Positions 11,501 to 17,494 of a stretch of 17,494 bases of DNA are shown here, one piece after another. Origin of the DNA: Lentihominibacter faecis (GTDB lineage: Bacteria > Bacillota > Clostridia > Peptostreptococcales > Anaerovoracaceae); NCBI RefSeq assembly GCF_014306095.1, contig NZ_JACRWC010000014.1, forward strand, positions 1 through 17,494. Direction: 5' to 3'. The position numbers and the translations under genes are program-made. The notes beneath the pieces were generated by a model. It was not told the origin of the DNA. It was given only the letters and a program-made list of their open reading frames with translations, and searched no databases. Every line of letters begins with the position of its first letter. Positions within the stretch are counted from its first letter, which is position 1.

Positions 11501-12284
11501 TCGGATCGAAAAACATAGAATTAAACAGGGACTGAGCACTATCCACTGTAGGAGGTTCGCCCGGTCTCAGTTTTTTATAGATTTCTTTCAAACCTTCTTC
11601 ATAATTTGTTGTTGTGTCTTTTTCCAGGGTTTTCAGCAGTCTCGGTTCTTCTCCGAAAATATCGATGATTTCCTGATTGCTTCCAATTCCCAAAGCACGC
11701 AGCAGCGTCGTAACAGGCTGCTTTCTCGTTCTGTCCACACGGACTGAAATGATTTCATTGGAATCCGTTTCATATTCCAGCCATGCTCCTCTGTTTGGAA
11801 TGACCGTTGTGGAGAACAAATCCTTACCGGATTTGTCGATTTCTTTATCATAATAAGGTCCTGGGGAACGAACCAGCTGTGTAACAACAACTCGCTCTGC
11901 CCCATTATATATAAAAGTACCCTTCTCTGTCATGAGCGGGAAATCTCCCATAAAGACTTCCTGTTCCTTGACTTCGCCGGTTTCTTTGTTTACAAGTCTA
12001 ACTTTCACCTTCATCGGTGCAGCATATGTCACATCACGCTCTTTGCATTCTTCCTGTTCATATTTAGGAGGATCTGTTAGAGAATAGTCAATAAATTCAA
12101 GAATTAAATTATCTGCATAATCCTTGATTGGTGAAATATCCTCAAAAACTTCACGAAGACCTTCCTTAACGAACCAGTCATATGAATCTGTCTGGATCTG
12201 AATCAAATTCGGCATTTCTGCTACTTCATTGATTTTCGCGAAGGTCATGCGTTCTTTTCTACCTAATTTTATCGGATTTGGCAT
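8592..12284 (-). CDS. rpoB: DNA-directed RNA polymerase subunit beta
   Basis: RpoB pairs with RpoC to form the polymerase core. The 1230-residue product shows the rifampicin-binding cluster [20 protein letters not shown] with [10 protein letters not shown] just after it (about residues 486-514), then [14 protein letters not shown], and later [22 protein letters not shown]. The Asp, His and Ser positions tied to rifampicin resistance are wild type. The frame opens with GTG-ATG-ACT-ATG. The third possible start (ATG 12282-12284) is chosen because it lies eight bases from AAGGAG (12293-12298), while the others overlap or touch that site. The last 59 residues (8595-8771) form an acidic tail with 32 Asp/Glu. 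The gene has its own promoter beyond the rplL terminator. Confidence 0.99.
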   Translation of the reverse strand: MPNPIKLGRKERMTFAKINEVAEMPNLIQIQTDSYDWFVKEGLREVFEDISPIKDYADNLILEFIDYSLTDPPKYEQEECKERDVTYAAPMKVKVRLVNKETGEVKEQEVFMGDFPLMTEKGTFIYNGAERVVVTQLVRSPGPYYDKEIDKSGKDLFSTTVIPNRGAWLEYETDSNEIISVRVDRTRKQPVTTLLRALGIGSNQEIIDIFGEEPRLLKTLEKDTTTNYEEGLKEIYKKLRPGEPPTVDSAQSLFNSMFFDPKRYDLAKVGRYKYNKKLGLSNRLSGVVVNEDVIDPNTGEVLAEKGQRIDKELAMQIEDAGVEFVMAQSPIDETKVTKVIGSQFVALKNYIDFDISDLKIPDKVYYPVLMEILQENEDQASVKDALKLRKNELSPKHILVADVIASVSYLLNLNYGIGNTDDIDHLGNRRLRTVGELLQNQIRIGLSRMERTIKERMTTQDISEVTPQGLMNIRPVTAAVKEFFGSSQLSQFMDQNNPLAELTHKRRLSALGPGGLSRERAGFEVRDVHHSHYGRMCPIETPEGPNIGLIGSLTTYGIVNEYGFIETPYRIVDKETGRVTDEIQYLTADDEEDKIIAQANEPLDSEGHFANLRVAARGAGGEIDLVPREAIDYMDVSPKQVVSVATALIPFLENDDANRALMGSNMQRQAVPLLVTEAPIVGTGMEHKSAKDSGVVALAKHAGTIDFVDADRIVVLRDDGEGKDEYKLLKFKRSNQGTCINQRPIVFNGEHVEAGEVIADGPSTDNGEVALGKNLLIGFMTWEGYNYEDAIILNERLIMEDVLTSIHIEKYEAEARDTKLGPEEITRDIPNVGEDALRDLDEEGIIRKGAEVNSSDILVGKVTPKGETELTAEERLLRAIFGEKAREVRDTSLRVPHGETGIVVDVKIFSRDNGDELPPGVNKLVRCYIATKRKICVGDKMAGRHGNKGVISRILPEEDMPFMENGQPLQVMLNPLGVPSRMNVGQVLEVHLGLAAKNKDWYIATPVFDGATEKDIIQLLKECGYDGSGKLRLRDGRTGDYFDNPVTVGYMYMLKLHHLVDDKIHARSTGPYSLVTQQPLGGKAQFGGQRFGEMEVWALEAYGAAYTLQEILTVKSDDIVGRVKTYEAIVKGENIPEPGIPESFKVLIKEMQSLCLDVKVLTEDHEEIEIKEVSDDSAIEDVMKSDSEGLDENQEEDEFVVVEDDADDLDAEDDDEADQEDAASEEEEDL

Positions 12285-12335
12285 AGTCATCACTCCTTAT
12301 ATATTTCACAAATTACACTCGCAGGGCAGTTTATT

Positions 12336-12364
12336 ATGTTACCATATGCTTGTCAAATAGTCAA
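12336..12364 (-). promoter_or_regulatory. Sigma-A promoter for rpoBC
   Basis: On the minus strand TTGACT (12359-12364) and TAACAT (12336-12341) are spaced by 17 bases, with a TG one base before the -10 (extended -10). The start site should lie near 12329, leaving a leader of about 45 bases to the rpoB ATG. A second TTGACA lies inside the spacer but is only 14 bases from the nearest TAATAA, so it is less likely. This gives rpoBC expression independent of the upstream r-protein genes. Confidence 0.75.
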
Positions 12365-12530
12365 GGGTTGTTTGGAATTTTTTTCAAAATTATTTATAAA
12401 AAGAAATATGATGCAAATTATTTCTCTGCAAAGTTTCCCCTGATGGGATTATGAAAAGACGATTTAGATTTTATACACCCCTGTATACCCCTGCAAAATC
12501 GAGAAAAACAGTCTCGGTTTTAAAATGAGG
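12365..12530. other. AT-rich spacer between the rplL terminator and the rpoB promoter
   Basis: This is part of the roughly 300-base gap between rplL and rpoB and holds no gene that I can support. Two small symmetric sequences are present: a perfect palindrome TATACA-CCCC-TGTATA (12472-12487), and a five-base hairpin CGAGA/TCTCG (12500-12516). The ACCCCTGTATACCCCTG stretch also reads as two tandem copies of a short CCCCTG motif. An A/T-rich run (12378-12405) lies just upstream of the rpoB -35 and could act as an UP element. None of these has a confirmed role. Confidence 0.35.
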
Positions 12531-12561
12531 AAAAGACGACAAGTCAATCTTGCCGTCTTTT
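12531..12561 (-). terminator. Terminator/attenuator after rplL
   Basis: In minus-strand RNA the arms 12549-12561 and 12531-12543 pair over 13 positions: AAAAGACG, one G-U pair, then CAAG, around a five-base loop. On the plus strand the G-U position is an A-C mismatch, so the structure favours minus-strand RNA. The U's at the 3' side are mostly inside the stem and are followed by CCUCAUUUU, so termination may be partial. It lies about 29 bases after rplL, at the place where E. coli has the rplL-rpoB attenuator. Confidence 0.7.
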
Positions 12562-12589
12562 GATTCATTTTTATATTCAGAAGCTAAGC

Positions 12590-12955
12590 TTATTTCAGTT
12601 CTACAACTGCGCCAACTTCTTCCAGCTGAGCCTTGAAGCCTTCTGCTTCTGCCTTTTCGCAGCCTTCCTTCAAGTTGGATGGAGCTCCGTCTACCAGTTC
12701 CTTTGCTTCCTTCAGTCCCAGGCCAGTGATTTCTCTTACAGCCTTGATAACCTTGATCTTTTCTGCTCCAACTTCCTTCAGAACTACTGTGAATTCAGTC
12801 TGTTCTTCAGCTGCTGCTCCGCCTTCGCCTGCTGCTGCTACAACAACACCTGCTGCTGCGGATACGCCAAATTCTTCTTCACAAGCCTGAACCAGCTCGT
12901 TTAACTCTAATACGGACATCTCTTTTATTGCTTCGATGATCTGATCTTTGTTCAT
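12590..12955 (-). CDS. rplL: 50S ribosomal protein L7/L12
   Basis: L7/L12 forms the flexible multi-copy stalk that recruits and activates translational GTPases. The 121-residue product has the three usual parts: an N-terminal dimerisation helix region ([20 protein letters not shown]), an alanine/glycine-rich hinge (about residues 33-52), and the C-terminal domain with [17 protein letters not shown]. Two start codons lie two codons apart. The second (ATG 12953-12955) is preferred because it lies seven bases after AAAGGAG (12963-12969), while the first nearly abuts that site. The gene follows rplJ and ends the r-protein part of the operon. Confidence 0.99.
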   Translation of the reverse strand: MNKDQIIEAIKEMSVLELNELVQACEEEFGVSAAAGVVVAAAGEGGAAAEEQTEFTVVLKEVGAEKIKVIKAVREITGLGLKEAKELVDGAPSNLKEGCEKAEAEGFKAQLEEVGAVVELK

Positions 12956-12988
12956 TTTCATTCTCCTTTATACAAATTCTATTTACTG

Positions 12989-13037
12989 GCCGCATACTAT
13001 CTGCGGCTTAAAACGATTCATGCAGTCTGCAATGAAT
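12989..13037 (-). other. Two hairpins in the rplJ-rplL spacer
   Basis: GCCGCA (12989-12994) pairs with TGCGGC (13002-13007) over a seven-base loop. ATTCATGCA (13016-13024) pairs with TGCAATGAAT (13028-13037) with one bulge, and on the minus strand it is followed by CGTTTT. Neither has a proper U-tract. They may be RNA processing or stability elements that let rplL be made in excess over rplJ, since L12 is needed in several copies per L10. That role is inference. Confidence 0.45.
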
Positions 13038-13052
13038 ATTCCAGAAACGTTT

Positions 13053-13544
13053 TTACGCTTCTTTCTGCTCTGCAATCTGAGCAACGACTCTTGCAAAGTT
13101 TGCAATCGGGGACTGAATGCTTCCCATGAACTTGGAGATGAGTGTATCTCTGGATGGGATCGCTGCAATCTTTTCGATATTCTCTTTATCGTAGTATTCC
13201 CCTTCGATGATGCCGCCCTTGAACTCCATTTTCTTGTAAGCTTTTCTAGCATCGTTCAGAACTCTAGCTGGTGCTGTTGCATCATCATAGCTGAATGCGA
13301 AACCGCTTGGCCCTTCCAGGATTTCGCCCAGTGCTTCATACTTAGTGCCTTCGATGGCTCTCTTTACAAGAGTGTTCTTGTAAACAGTGTAATCCACCTC
13401 TGCTTCACGAAGCTTTTTTCTCATTTCGTCAGCTTCAGCAACTGTGATACCCATGTAGTCAATTACTACTGCGGATTCCGCTCTTTCAAACTTGTCTTTA
13501 ATCTCGTCTATAATAATCTGCTTCTGTTTGTAAGCTTCTTTCAT
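13053..13544 (-). CDS. rplJ: 50S ribosomal protein L10
   Basis: L10 anchors the L7/L12 dimers to 23S rRNA at the stalk base. The 163-residue product has the RNA-binding N-terminal domain (DYMGITVAEADEMRKKLREA, then YKNTLVKRAIEG and GPSGFAFSYDD) and a C-terminal helical tail (about residues 130-160) for binding L12. The ATG at 13542-13544 follows AAAGGAG (13556-13562) by eleven bases, a slightly long spacing. The upstream 180 bases are an L10-type leader, so free L10(L12)n complex should repress rplJ-rplL. Confidence 0.99.
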   Translation of the reverse strand: MKEAYKQKQIIIDEIKDKFERAESAVVIDYMGITVAEADEMRKKLREAEVDYTVYKNTLVKRAIEGTKYEALGEILEGPSGFAFSYDDATAPARVLNDARKAYKKMEFKGGIIEGEYYDKENIEKIAAIPSRDTLISKFMGSIQSPIANFARVVAQIAEQKEA

Positions 13545-13562
13545 TATCGCGTATTCTCCTTT

Positions 13563-13741
13563 CTAAAGATTCGCTGTGAAATCGTATTTCACTTCAGGTA
13601 CGCCATAAAAAGACCTTGTCGTCGTCATAGACAGCAAGGCCAATATATTTACATTGTACCTCGGCGGGAAATTAAGGTTTCTAAAGCATCTGCCTCGTTA
13701 CCACCCGCTGTCTACGGTTATTTACTTTCGATTCCGTTGTT
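13563..13741 (-). promoter_or_regulatory. L10 leader (autoregulatory RNA) before rplJ
   Basis: The rplA-rplJ spacer carries the L10-leader core: GUAGACAGCGGGUGG, then a variable arm, then CCCGCCGAGG. Its GCGGG (13704-13708 on the complement) pairs with CCCGC (13664-13668), forming the L10-binding helix known in Firmicutes. Downstream comes an intrinsic terminator hairpin (13612-13641). TAGACAGC from the leader core (13707-13714) is perfectly complementary to GCTGTCTA in the 5' arm of that terminator (13628-13635). The two folds therefore exclude each other: free leader forms the antiterminator, and L10 bound to the core should release the terminator. A separate 7-bp hairpin (13576-13592) lies just before the ribosome binding site. 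Confidence 0.88.
13607..13641 (-). terminator. Attenuator terminator within the L10 leader
   Basis: In minus-strand RNA GGCCUUG-c-UGUC pairs with GAC-g-ACAAGGUC (arms within 13612-13641), followed directly by five U's (13607-13611). The 5' arm contains the segment that the upstream leader core can sequester, which makes it a conditional terminator controlling rplJ-rplL. Confidence 0.8.
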
Positions 13742-14437
13742 TTAACCTAACTTCAGAGGATTGATCTTTACGCCAGGGCCCATAGTAGTAGCCACTGTTA
13801 CGCTTCTCAGATACTGTCCTTTTGCTGCTGCCGGTTTTGCTTTGATAATAGCACCCAGAAGAGCATTGAAGTTGTCAGTTAATTTTTCAGCACCAAAAGA
13901 TGCTTTTCCGATCGGTGTGTGGATGATGTTTGTCTTGTCCAGACGATATTCAACTTTACCAGCCTTTACATCTGCAATAGCCTTGGTAACGTCCATAGTA
14001 ACCGTTCCGGATTTCGGGTTTGGCATTAAGCCCTTAGGACCTAAGATCTTACCCAGTCTACCTACAACACCCATCATGTCAGGGGTCGCGATAATAACAT
14101 CAAAGTCGAACCAGTTTTCACTCTGGATCTTCTGTGCCATTTCTTCTGCGCCTACAAAATCAGCACCGGCTTCTTCTGCTTCAGCAGCCTTAGGTCCCTT
14201 TGCAAATACCAGAACCTTCTTAGTTTTACCAGTACCATGCGGCAGAACGATAGCACCACGAACCTGCTGATCCGCATGTCTTCCGTCTACGCCCAGTCTA
14301 ACGTGAACTTCTACTGTTTCGTCAAACTTTGCTTTTGCTGTCTTTGTAACGATCTCCATTGCTGGATCTACATCGTACAGTTCAGCTTTGTCATAAGCCT
14401 GTACGGCTTCTTTGTAATTCTTGCCTCTCTTTGGCAT
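13742..14437 (-). CDS. rplA: 50S ribosomal protein L1
   Basis: L1 forms the mobile stalk at the ribosomal E site and helps release deacylated tRNA. The 231-residue product has the family length, with [11 protein letters not shown] at the start, domain II in the middle ([19 protein letters not shown]), the signature [17 protein letters not shown] after it, and the usual end [16 protein letters not shown]. The frame extends eight codons further. The ATG at 14435-14437 is chosen because it lies eight bases after AGGAGG (14446-14451), which sits inside the would-be extension. It follows rplK by 57 bases. In E. coli L1 represses the L11-L1 message. Confidence 0.99.
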   Translation of the reverse strand: MPKRGKNYKEAVQAYDKAELYDVDPAMEIVTKTAKAKFDETVEVHVRLGVDGRHADQQVRGAIVLPHGTGKTKKVLVFAKGPKAAEAEEAGADFVGAEEMAQKIQSENWFDFDVIIATPDMMGVVGRLGKILGPKGLMPNPKSGTVTMDVTKAIADVKAGKVEYRLDKTNIIHTPIGKASFGAEKLTDNFNALLGAIIKAKPAAAKGQYLRSVTVATTMGPGVKINPLKLG

Positions 14438-14494
14438 TTCATTTACCTCCTGGTGGTGCAAACGATTTTACATTTAAGAAAATCTCCCACGTTA

Positions 14495-14920
14495 CTAGTC
14501 TTCGATAACGATTCCCATGCTTCTTGCAGTACCCTTGATCATTTCTGTTGCTGCGTCAAGGTCTGCCGCATTGAGATCCGGCATCTTAGTTTTAGCGATT
14601 TCTTCAGCCTGCGCTCTTGTCAGTGTAGCCACCTTTGTTTTGTTAGGCTCACCGGATGCAGAGTCAAGACCTGCTGCCTTCTTTAACAGTACAGCTGCTG
14701 GCGGCGTTTTGCAAATAAAGGAAAACGAGTGGTCAGCGTATACTGTGATCACAACAGGGATAATCATTCCTGGCTGATCCTGAGTCTTTGCATTGAACTG
14801 TTTACAGAAATCCATGATGTTAACACCATGCTGTCCTAATGCTGGACCTACTGGAGGTGCCGGGTTTGCATTTCCTGCCGGGATCTGAAGTTTAATATAA
14901 CCTTCGATCTTTTTAGCCAT
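14495..14920 (-). CDS. rplK: 50S ribosomal protein L11
   Basis: L11 binds the GTPase-associated centre of 23S rRNA and is needed for the stringent response. The 141-residue product is full length. It has the proline-rich N-terminal domain ([22 protein letters not shown], about residues 22-43) where thiostrepton and EF-G contacts occur, and the rRNA-binding C-terminal domain ending [14 protein letters not shown] ([11 protein letters not shown]). The ATG at 14918-14920 lies seven bases after AAAGGAG (14928-14934). Its short leader holds a small CCC/GGG hairpin (minus strand, about 14943-14956). This is a possible but unproven L1 target site. Confidence 0.99.
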   Translation of the reverse strand: MAKKIEGYIKLQIPAGNANPAPPVGPALGQHGVNIMDFCKQFNAKTQDQPGMIIPVVITVYADHSFSFICKTPPAAVLLKKAAGLDSASGEPNKTKVATLTRAQAEEIAKTKMPDLNAADLDAATEMIKGTARSMGIVIED

Positions 14921-14972
14921 TGTATTTCTCCTTTCTTCATGATTCCCTCACAGGGGTCTATCGGAAACCGGG

Positions 14973-15548
14973 CTAGATCTTATCGACCTGAGCAAAATCC
15001 AGTTCCACTGGTGTATCTCTTCCAAACATAGAAATTCTGGCGCGCAGTGTCTGTTTTTCCATATTGACCTCTTCAACAACTCCCATGAAGTTTTCGAATG
15101 GTCCATTGATTACTTTCACTGTATCGCCCACTTCTACATCCAGATCGATATATATCTTTTCTATTCCCATTCTTCTCACTTCTTCTACTGTGAGAGGAAT
15201 CGGATCAGAACCATGTCCCACAAATCCCGTCACACCCTGAGTGTTACGAACGAGATACCAGGACTCATTGGTTACAATCATTTTCACAAGCACATATCCC
15301 GGGAACATTTTTCTGGTCTTGACTTTACGCTGGCCTTCCTTCACCTCAACGCGGTCTTCCGTAGGCACGATGACATCAAGAATCAAATCCTGCATCCCTC
15401 TGTTTTCAACGATCTTTTCGATGTTGACCTTTACCTTGTTTTCATGACCGGAATAGGTATGTACGACATACCATTTGGCTTCGCCGTCTCCTCTGAGACC
15501 TTCCAGACCTTCGATATCCAGTTTTTTCTTTTCGTTATTTTCACACAT
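14973..15548 (-). CDS. nusG: Transcription termination/antitermination factor NusG
   Basis: NusG binds the RNA polymerase clamp, modulates pausing and links to the ribosome or Rho. The 191-residue product has the NGN domain from about residue 24 (AKWYVVHTYSGHENKV, then RKMFPGYVLVKM) to about 130, and a KOW domain (VGDTVKVINGPFENFMGVV) near residues 141-159. The ATG at 15546-15548 has GGGAG (15560-15564) eleven bases upstream. Compared with typical NusG, about 18 extra charged residues precede the KWYVVHTYSG motif. No ATG, GTG or TTG in frame lies between them, so the extension appears real. It is 29 bases after secE. Confidence 0.98.
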   Translation of the reverse strand: MCENNEKKKLDIEGLEGLRGDGEAKWYVVHTYSGHENKVKVNIEKIVENRGMQDLILDVIVPTEDRVEVKEGQRKVKTRKMFPGYVLVKMIVTNESWYLVRNTQGVTGFVGHGSDPIPLTVEEVRRMGIEKIYIDLDVEVGDTVKVINGPFENFMGVVEEVNMEKQTLRARISMFGRDTPVELDFAQVDKI

Positions 15549-15577
15549 TATATCTTAAGCTCCCATTCATTGATATT

Positions 15578-15850
15578 TTAGAAACAAACAGCTTTGATCG
15601 CTGCAAGTACTCCCGTATCAACTGCCCAGAATACAAGTGCAAAAGCTGCGCAGGTAGCCAGTACTACTGCGGTGAATGATCCGAGTTCCTTCTTAGTCGG
15701 CCATACGACCTTCTTCATTTCCAGCTTAACGCCTTTGAAGTACTCTTTCATGCTTCCCCGCTTCTTTTTCTTGTTTCCACGCTGGGCAGCAACCGCAGTC
15801 GCTTTTTTCTTTAAAGCGGTCTGGTCTTTTCCTTTCGAAGATTTTGCCAT
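15578..15850 (-). CDS. secE: Preprotein translocase subunit SecE
   Basis: SecE clamps SecY in the membrane translocon. The 90-residue product is the short single-span form usual in Gram-positive bacteria. It has a lysine-rich N-terminus (residues 1-34), the conserved amphipathic segment EYFKGVKLEMKKVVWPTKKEL (about 36-56), and one membrane span (FTAVVLATCAAFALVFWAV, about 59-77). The ATG at 15848-15850 follows AAGGAG (15858-15863) by seven bases. That binding site overlaps the rpmG stop codon, so the two are probably translationally coupled. Confidence 0.97.
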   Translation of the reverse strand: MAKSSKGKDQTALKKKATAVAAQRGNKKKKRGSMKEYFKGVKLEMKKVVWPTKKELGSFTAVVLATCAAFALVFWAVDTGVLAAIKAVCF

Positions 15851-15861
15851 AACGCTACTCC

Positions 15862-16011
15862 TTACTTTGTTTCCTTATGAAGCGTATGCTTCTTGCAGAA
15901 CTTGCAGTATTTGTTCATTTCGATACGATCTGCATTGTTCTTCTTGTTCTTCATTGTGTTGTAGTTTCTCTGCTTACATTCTGTACAAGCCAGCGTAACT
16001 TTTACTCTCAT
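15862..16011 (-). CDS. rpmG: 50S ribosomal protein L33 (zinc-binding form)
   Basis: This small gene encodes 49 residues starting [19 protein letters not shown] and ending [10 protein letters not shown], a standard L33. Four cysteines in two CxxC pairs (C9/C12 and C36/C39) make it the zinc-binding (C+) form, which some bacteria replace with a cysteine-free paralogue under zinc starvation. The ATG at 16009-16011 follows GGAGG (16021-16025) by nine bases. It is the first gene of the rpmG-secE-nusG-rplK operon, the same order as in Bacillus and Clostridium. The stop TAA (15862-15864) overlaps the secE ribosome binding site. Confidence 0.97.
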   Translation of the reverse strand: MRVKVTLACTECKQRNYNTMKNKKNNADRIEMNKYCKFCKKHTLHKETK

Positions 16012-16044
16012 TCTCACTGTCCTCCGTTTAACTTATCGTTTCAG

Positions 16045-16093
16045 ATTCAGGATCGTCCTGAATTCAACTTAAAATTAAGAGCAGTAGCTGCTC
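16045..16093 (-). other. Two hairpins in the rpmG leader
   Basis: In the leader of about 109 bases between the promoter and rpmG, ATTCAGGA (16045-16052) pairs perfectly with TCCTGAAT (16056-16063) over a three-base loop. GAGCAG (16079-16084) pairs with CTGCTC (16088-16093), also over three bases. On the minus strand the second is followed by TTAATTTT, resembling a weak terminator. The pair could be an attenuator for the operon or a message-stabilising 5' structure. No r-protein ligand is assigned. Confidence 0.5.
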
Positions 16094-16126
16094 CCAATTT
16101 AATTATTTTCATAAAGTTGCTAAATA

Positions 16127-16155
16127 ATTGTATATTACAGCGGTTGCAAAGTCAA
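16127..16155 (-). promoter_or_regulatory. Sigma-A promoter for rpmG-secE-nusG-rplKAJL
   Basis: On the minus strand TTGACT (16150-16155) and TACAAT (16127-16132) are separated by 17 bases. The -35 begins five bases after the stop of the preceding ferredoxin gene. Transcription would begin near 16120. The -35 lies in one arm of an inverted repeat (16148-16154 with 16164-16170) that overlaps the stop codon of the upstream gene. Confidence 0.8.
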
Positions 16156-16160
16156 GATTT

Positions 16161-17237
16161 TTATGACTTTTTCTCATTGCTTTCTTCGATTTTTTCTTCC
16201 TCAGGCTCAGATTCAGGATCTTTTTCTGTTTCCTGCAAAGGTTCTTCGTCGGATTCTTTCTCTTCGGATTCGCTTTTCTCTTCTTCGGACTCTTCCGATT
16301 CTTCCGTCTCGTCAGCATCCGCCTCGTCATCCGGTTCTTCGGCTTCGTCATCGTTCGTCTCGTCATCCGAATCTTCCGTTTCTTCAGCATCAGTCTCGTC
16401 ATCCGGTTCTTCCGTCTCGTCAGCATCAGTCTCGTCGTCCGATTCTTCTGCTTCGTCAGCGTCCGCCCCGTCATCCGAATCTTCCGTTTCTTCAGCATCA
16501 GTCTCGTCGTCCGATTCTTCCGCTTCGTCAGCATCCGCCTCGTCGTCCGATTCTTCCGGTTCATCAGCGTTCGCCTCGTCATCCGAATCTTCCGTTTCTT
16601 CAGCGTCCGCCTCGTCATCCGATTCTTCCGTCTCGTCAGCGTCCGTCTCGTCGTCCGATTCTTCCGTTTCTTCAGCGTCAGCCTCGTCATCCGATTCTTC
16701 CGGTTCATCAGCGTCCGCCTCGTCATCCGATTCTTCCGGTTCATCAGCGTCCGCCTCGTCGTCCGATTCTTCCTCTTCCGATTCCTCTTCCTGCTCAGAC
16801 TCGCTATCAGCTTCCGGCTCTTCGGATCCCGAGTTACCTTTTTCTTCAGCCATTATTATCTCTTCCTGCTCATCTTCTGTTTCAGCTTCGTCCTCTGAAT
16901 CGTGAACTTCTCCAATATGGTACACGTCTGCAATTACTGCAAATTCCGGTTCCATCGGCTCACCTGACATATGCAGACATTCCTGCGGACAGATCTCGGT
17001 ACATTCTCCACACAGAATGCACTGCATTCGATTGATTTCCCAGGTTTCCTCCTGTTCGTCGATATAGAGCGCCCCAACAATACAATGGTCCTCGCACTTG
17101 CCACAGAGCGTACAGCTTTCAGTATCTATCGTTATTCTTCCTCTGATTTCATCAGATCCCTCGGCAGGTTCATAATCGGCAGGCTTCCTGCCAAACAGAT
17201 TTTTGATCAAGCTTCCGTTTATTCTAAAAAAACTCAT
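16161..17237 (-). CDS. EchF/NuoI-like 2x[4Fe-4S] ferredoxin subunit with long acidic repeat tail
   Basis: The 358-residue product has two parts. Residues 1 to about 95 match the ferredoxin subunit of Ech-type hydrogenases and related complexes: MSFFRINGSLIKNLFGRKPA, an R-G-R-I segment, then two complete CxxCxxCxxxC motifs (C42/C45/C48/C52 and C73/C76/C79/C83). These should bind two [4Fe-4S] clusters that pass electrons from soluble ferredoxin into the membrane complex. From about residue 113 to the end the chain is almost entirely Glu, Asp, Ser and Ala, including thirteen 12-residue repeats (156-311). Related subunits are usually only about 120-180 residues. The frame opens at GTG 17244-17246, directly after the previous stop. 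The ATG at 17235-17237 is preferred for its N-terminus and a weak AGGTG before it. Cluster domain is confident; the tail's role is unknown. Confidence 0.85.
   Translation of the reverse strand: MSFFRINGSLIKNLFGRKPADYEPAEGSDEIRGRITIDTESCTLCGKCEDHCIVGALYIDEQEETWEINRMQCILCGECTEICPQECLHMSGEPMEPEFAVIADVYHIGEVHDSEDEAETEDEQEEIIMAEEKGNSGSEEPEADSESEQEEESEEEESDDEADADEPEESDDEADADEPEESDDEADAEETEESDDETDADETEESDDEADAEETEDSDDEANADEPEESDDEADADEAEESDDETDAEETEDSDDGADADEAEESDDETDADETEEPDDETDAEETEDSDDETNDDEAEEPDDEADADETEESEESEEEKSESEEKESDEEPLQETEKDPESEPEEEKIEESNEKKS
16305..16772 (-). repeat. Thirteen 36-bp tandem repeats encoding an acidic 12-residue unit
   Basis: The stretch divides exactly into thirteen 36-base units, each encoding a variant of EESDDEADADEP. 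Positions 7, 10 and 12 vary (A/T, D/E, P/T/A), and S3 is sometimes P. Codons vary between units (GAC/GAT, TCG/TCC-type third-base changes), so the array is not a very recent expansion, although some neighbouring units are near-identical at the 3' plus-strand end (16665-16772). Every unit is a whole number of codons, so gain or loss would change tail length without frameshift. Confidence 0.95.
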
Positions 17238-17246
17238 AATCAGCAC

Positions 17247-17494
17247 CTACCATTCTACATTGTTTCTACACGGATCCATCGTCAGCGACGTGAGCGGCCT
17301 GTCGATAGGATCACTCGCTTTCATCGCCCGAACATATGCTAAAAGATTCGTATCTGTCGGCATGCTGACCCGGAACTTCCTGATATAGTCCGAATCAGTA
17401 GTCTTAACATAATACACAGCCTGGCCATCGGGTTGTTCCAGTCTAACAGCAGCTTCACCAGCAGACAATGTTTTGACTTCCGTGCCTGTCTCTT
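17247..17494 (-). CDS. Hydrogenase/complex-I-like large subunit (EchE/NuoD type), C-terminal part
   Basis: The frame is open to the right edge and shows the last 81 residues of a longer protein. The pattern GEAAVRLEQPDGQAVYYVKT, then FRVSMPTDTNL, then a final MDPC near the C-terminus, matches the end of group 4 [NiFe] hydrogenase and NuoD-like large subunits, which normally end in a DPCxxC motif. Here the ending is MDPCRNNVEW, so the first cysteine is kept and the second is an asparagine. A stop (TAG, 17247-17249) abuts the ferredoxin gene. This suggests a coupled operon for a membrane ferredoxin-oxidising complex, possibly one of the Ehr (hydrogenase-related) complexes that lack a full nickel site. 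The N-terminal ligand motif is outside the window. Confidence 0.75.
   Translation of the reverse strand, partial: ETGTEVKTLSAGEAAVRLEQPDGQAVYYVKTTDSDYIRKFRVSMPTDTNLLAYVRAMKASDPIDRPLTSLTMDPCRNNVEW

Noticed and set aside
16055..16115. A 21-codon frame (MKIIKLGAATALNFKLNSGRS) in the rpmG leader
   Set aside because: It begins within a few bases of the predicted transcription start and has no ribosome binding site. It reads through the two hairpins, so it is probably chance.
15877..16905. A long serine-rich plus-strand frame and an arginine/lysine-rich minus-strand frame over the repeat array
   Set aside because: Both are shadows of the acidic repeat in other frames: repeated GAA/GAC/TCG codons give Ser-rich or Arg/Lys-rich strings when shifted or complemented. 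Only the ferredoxin frame has conserved motifs and sensible neighbours.

Overview
The window is a long co-directional block of core information-processing genes, all on the minus strand. From right to left it reads rpmG-secE-nusG-rplK-rplA-rplJ-rplL-rpoB-rpoC-rpsL-rpsG-fusA-tuf. This is the classic rpoBC/str cluster. The proteins are low-GC Gram-positive in type: 49-residue L33 next to SecE, Firmicutes-type RpoB and RpoC, and purine-rich AGGAGG-like ribosome binding sites before almost every gene. A Clostridia-type anaerobe is the best fit. The right edge supports this, because it carries subunits of an Ech/complex-I-like membrane enzyme. I cannot name a genus from sequence alone. Layout from the right: 17247-17494 is the C-terminal end of a NuoD/EchE-like (group 4 hydrogenase or hydrogenase-related) large subunit. 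It is coupled to 16161-17237, a 2x[4Fe-4S] EchF/NuoI-like ferredoxin subunit with a very long acidic tail made of thirteen 36-bp tandem repeats. A strong promoter five bases past its stop starts the ribosomal block: rpmG, secE, nusG, rplK, rplA, an L10-leader attenuator, rplJ and rplL. A hairpin terminator or attenuator and a separate promoter lie between rplL and rpoBC. Another consensus promoter lies between rpoC and rpsL and drives rpsL-rpsG-fusA-tuf. The operon ends after tuf with a long structured inverted repeat, a Rho-independent terminator, and what looks like the end of an insertion sequence at the left edge. The genes supply RNA polymerase, its elongation factor NusG, the L7/L12 stalk with L11/L1/L10, decoding proteins S12 and S7, both GTPase elongation factors, and the SecE translocon subunit. 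Several intergenic regions hold RNA structures typical of r-protein feedback control. The clearest is the L10 leader, where a terminator competes with an antiterminator pairing that I could read base by base. The least ordinary parts are (1) the acidic-repeat ferredoxin, (2) its partner large subunit, whose C-terminal metal-ligand motif has lost the second cysteine, and (3) the 126-nt structured element overlapping the tuf stop codon, whose fold is supported by G-U pairs only on the plus strand. L7Ae-like ybxF and the S10 operon, often joined to this cluster in Firmicutes, are absent from the expected positions.
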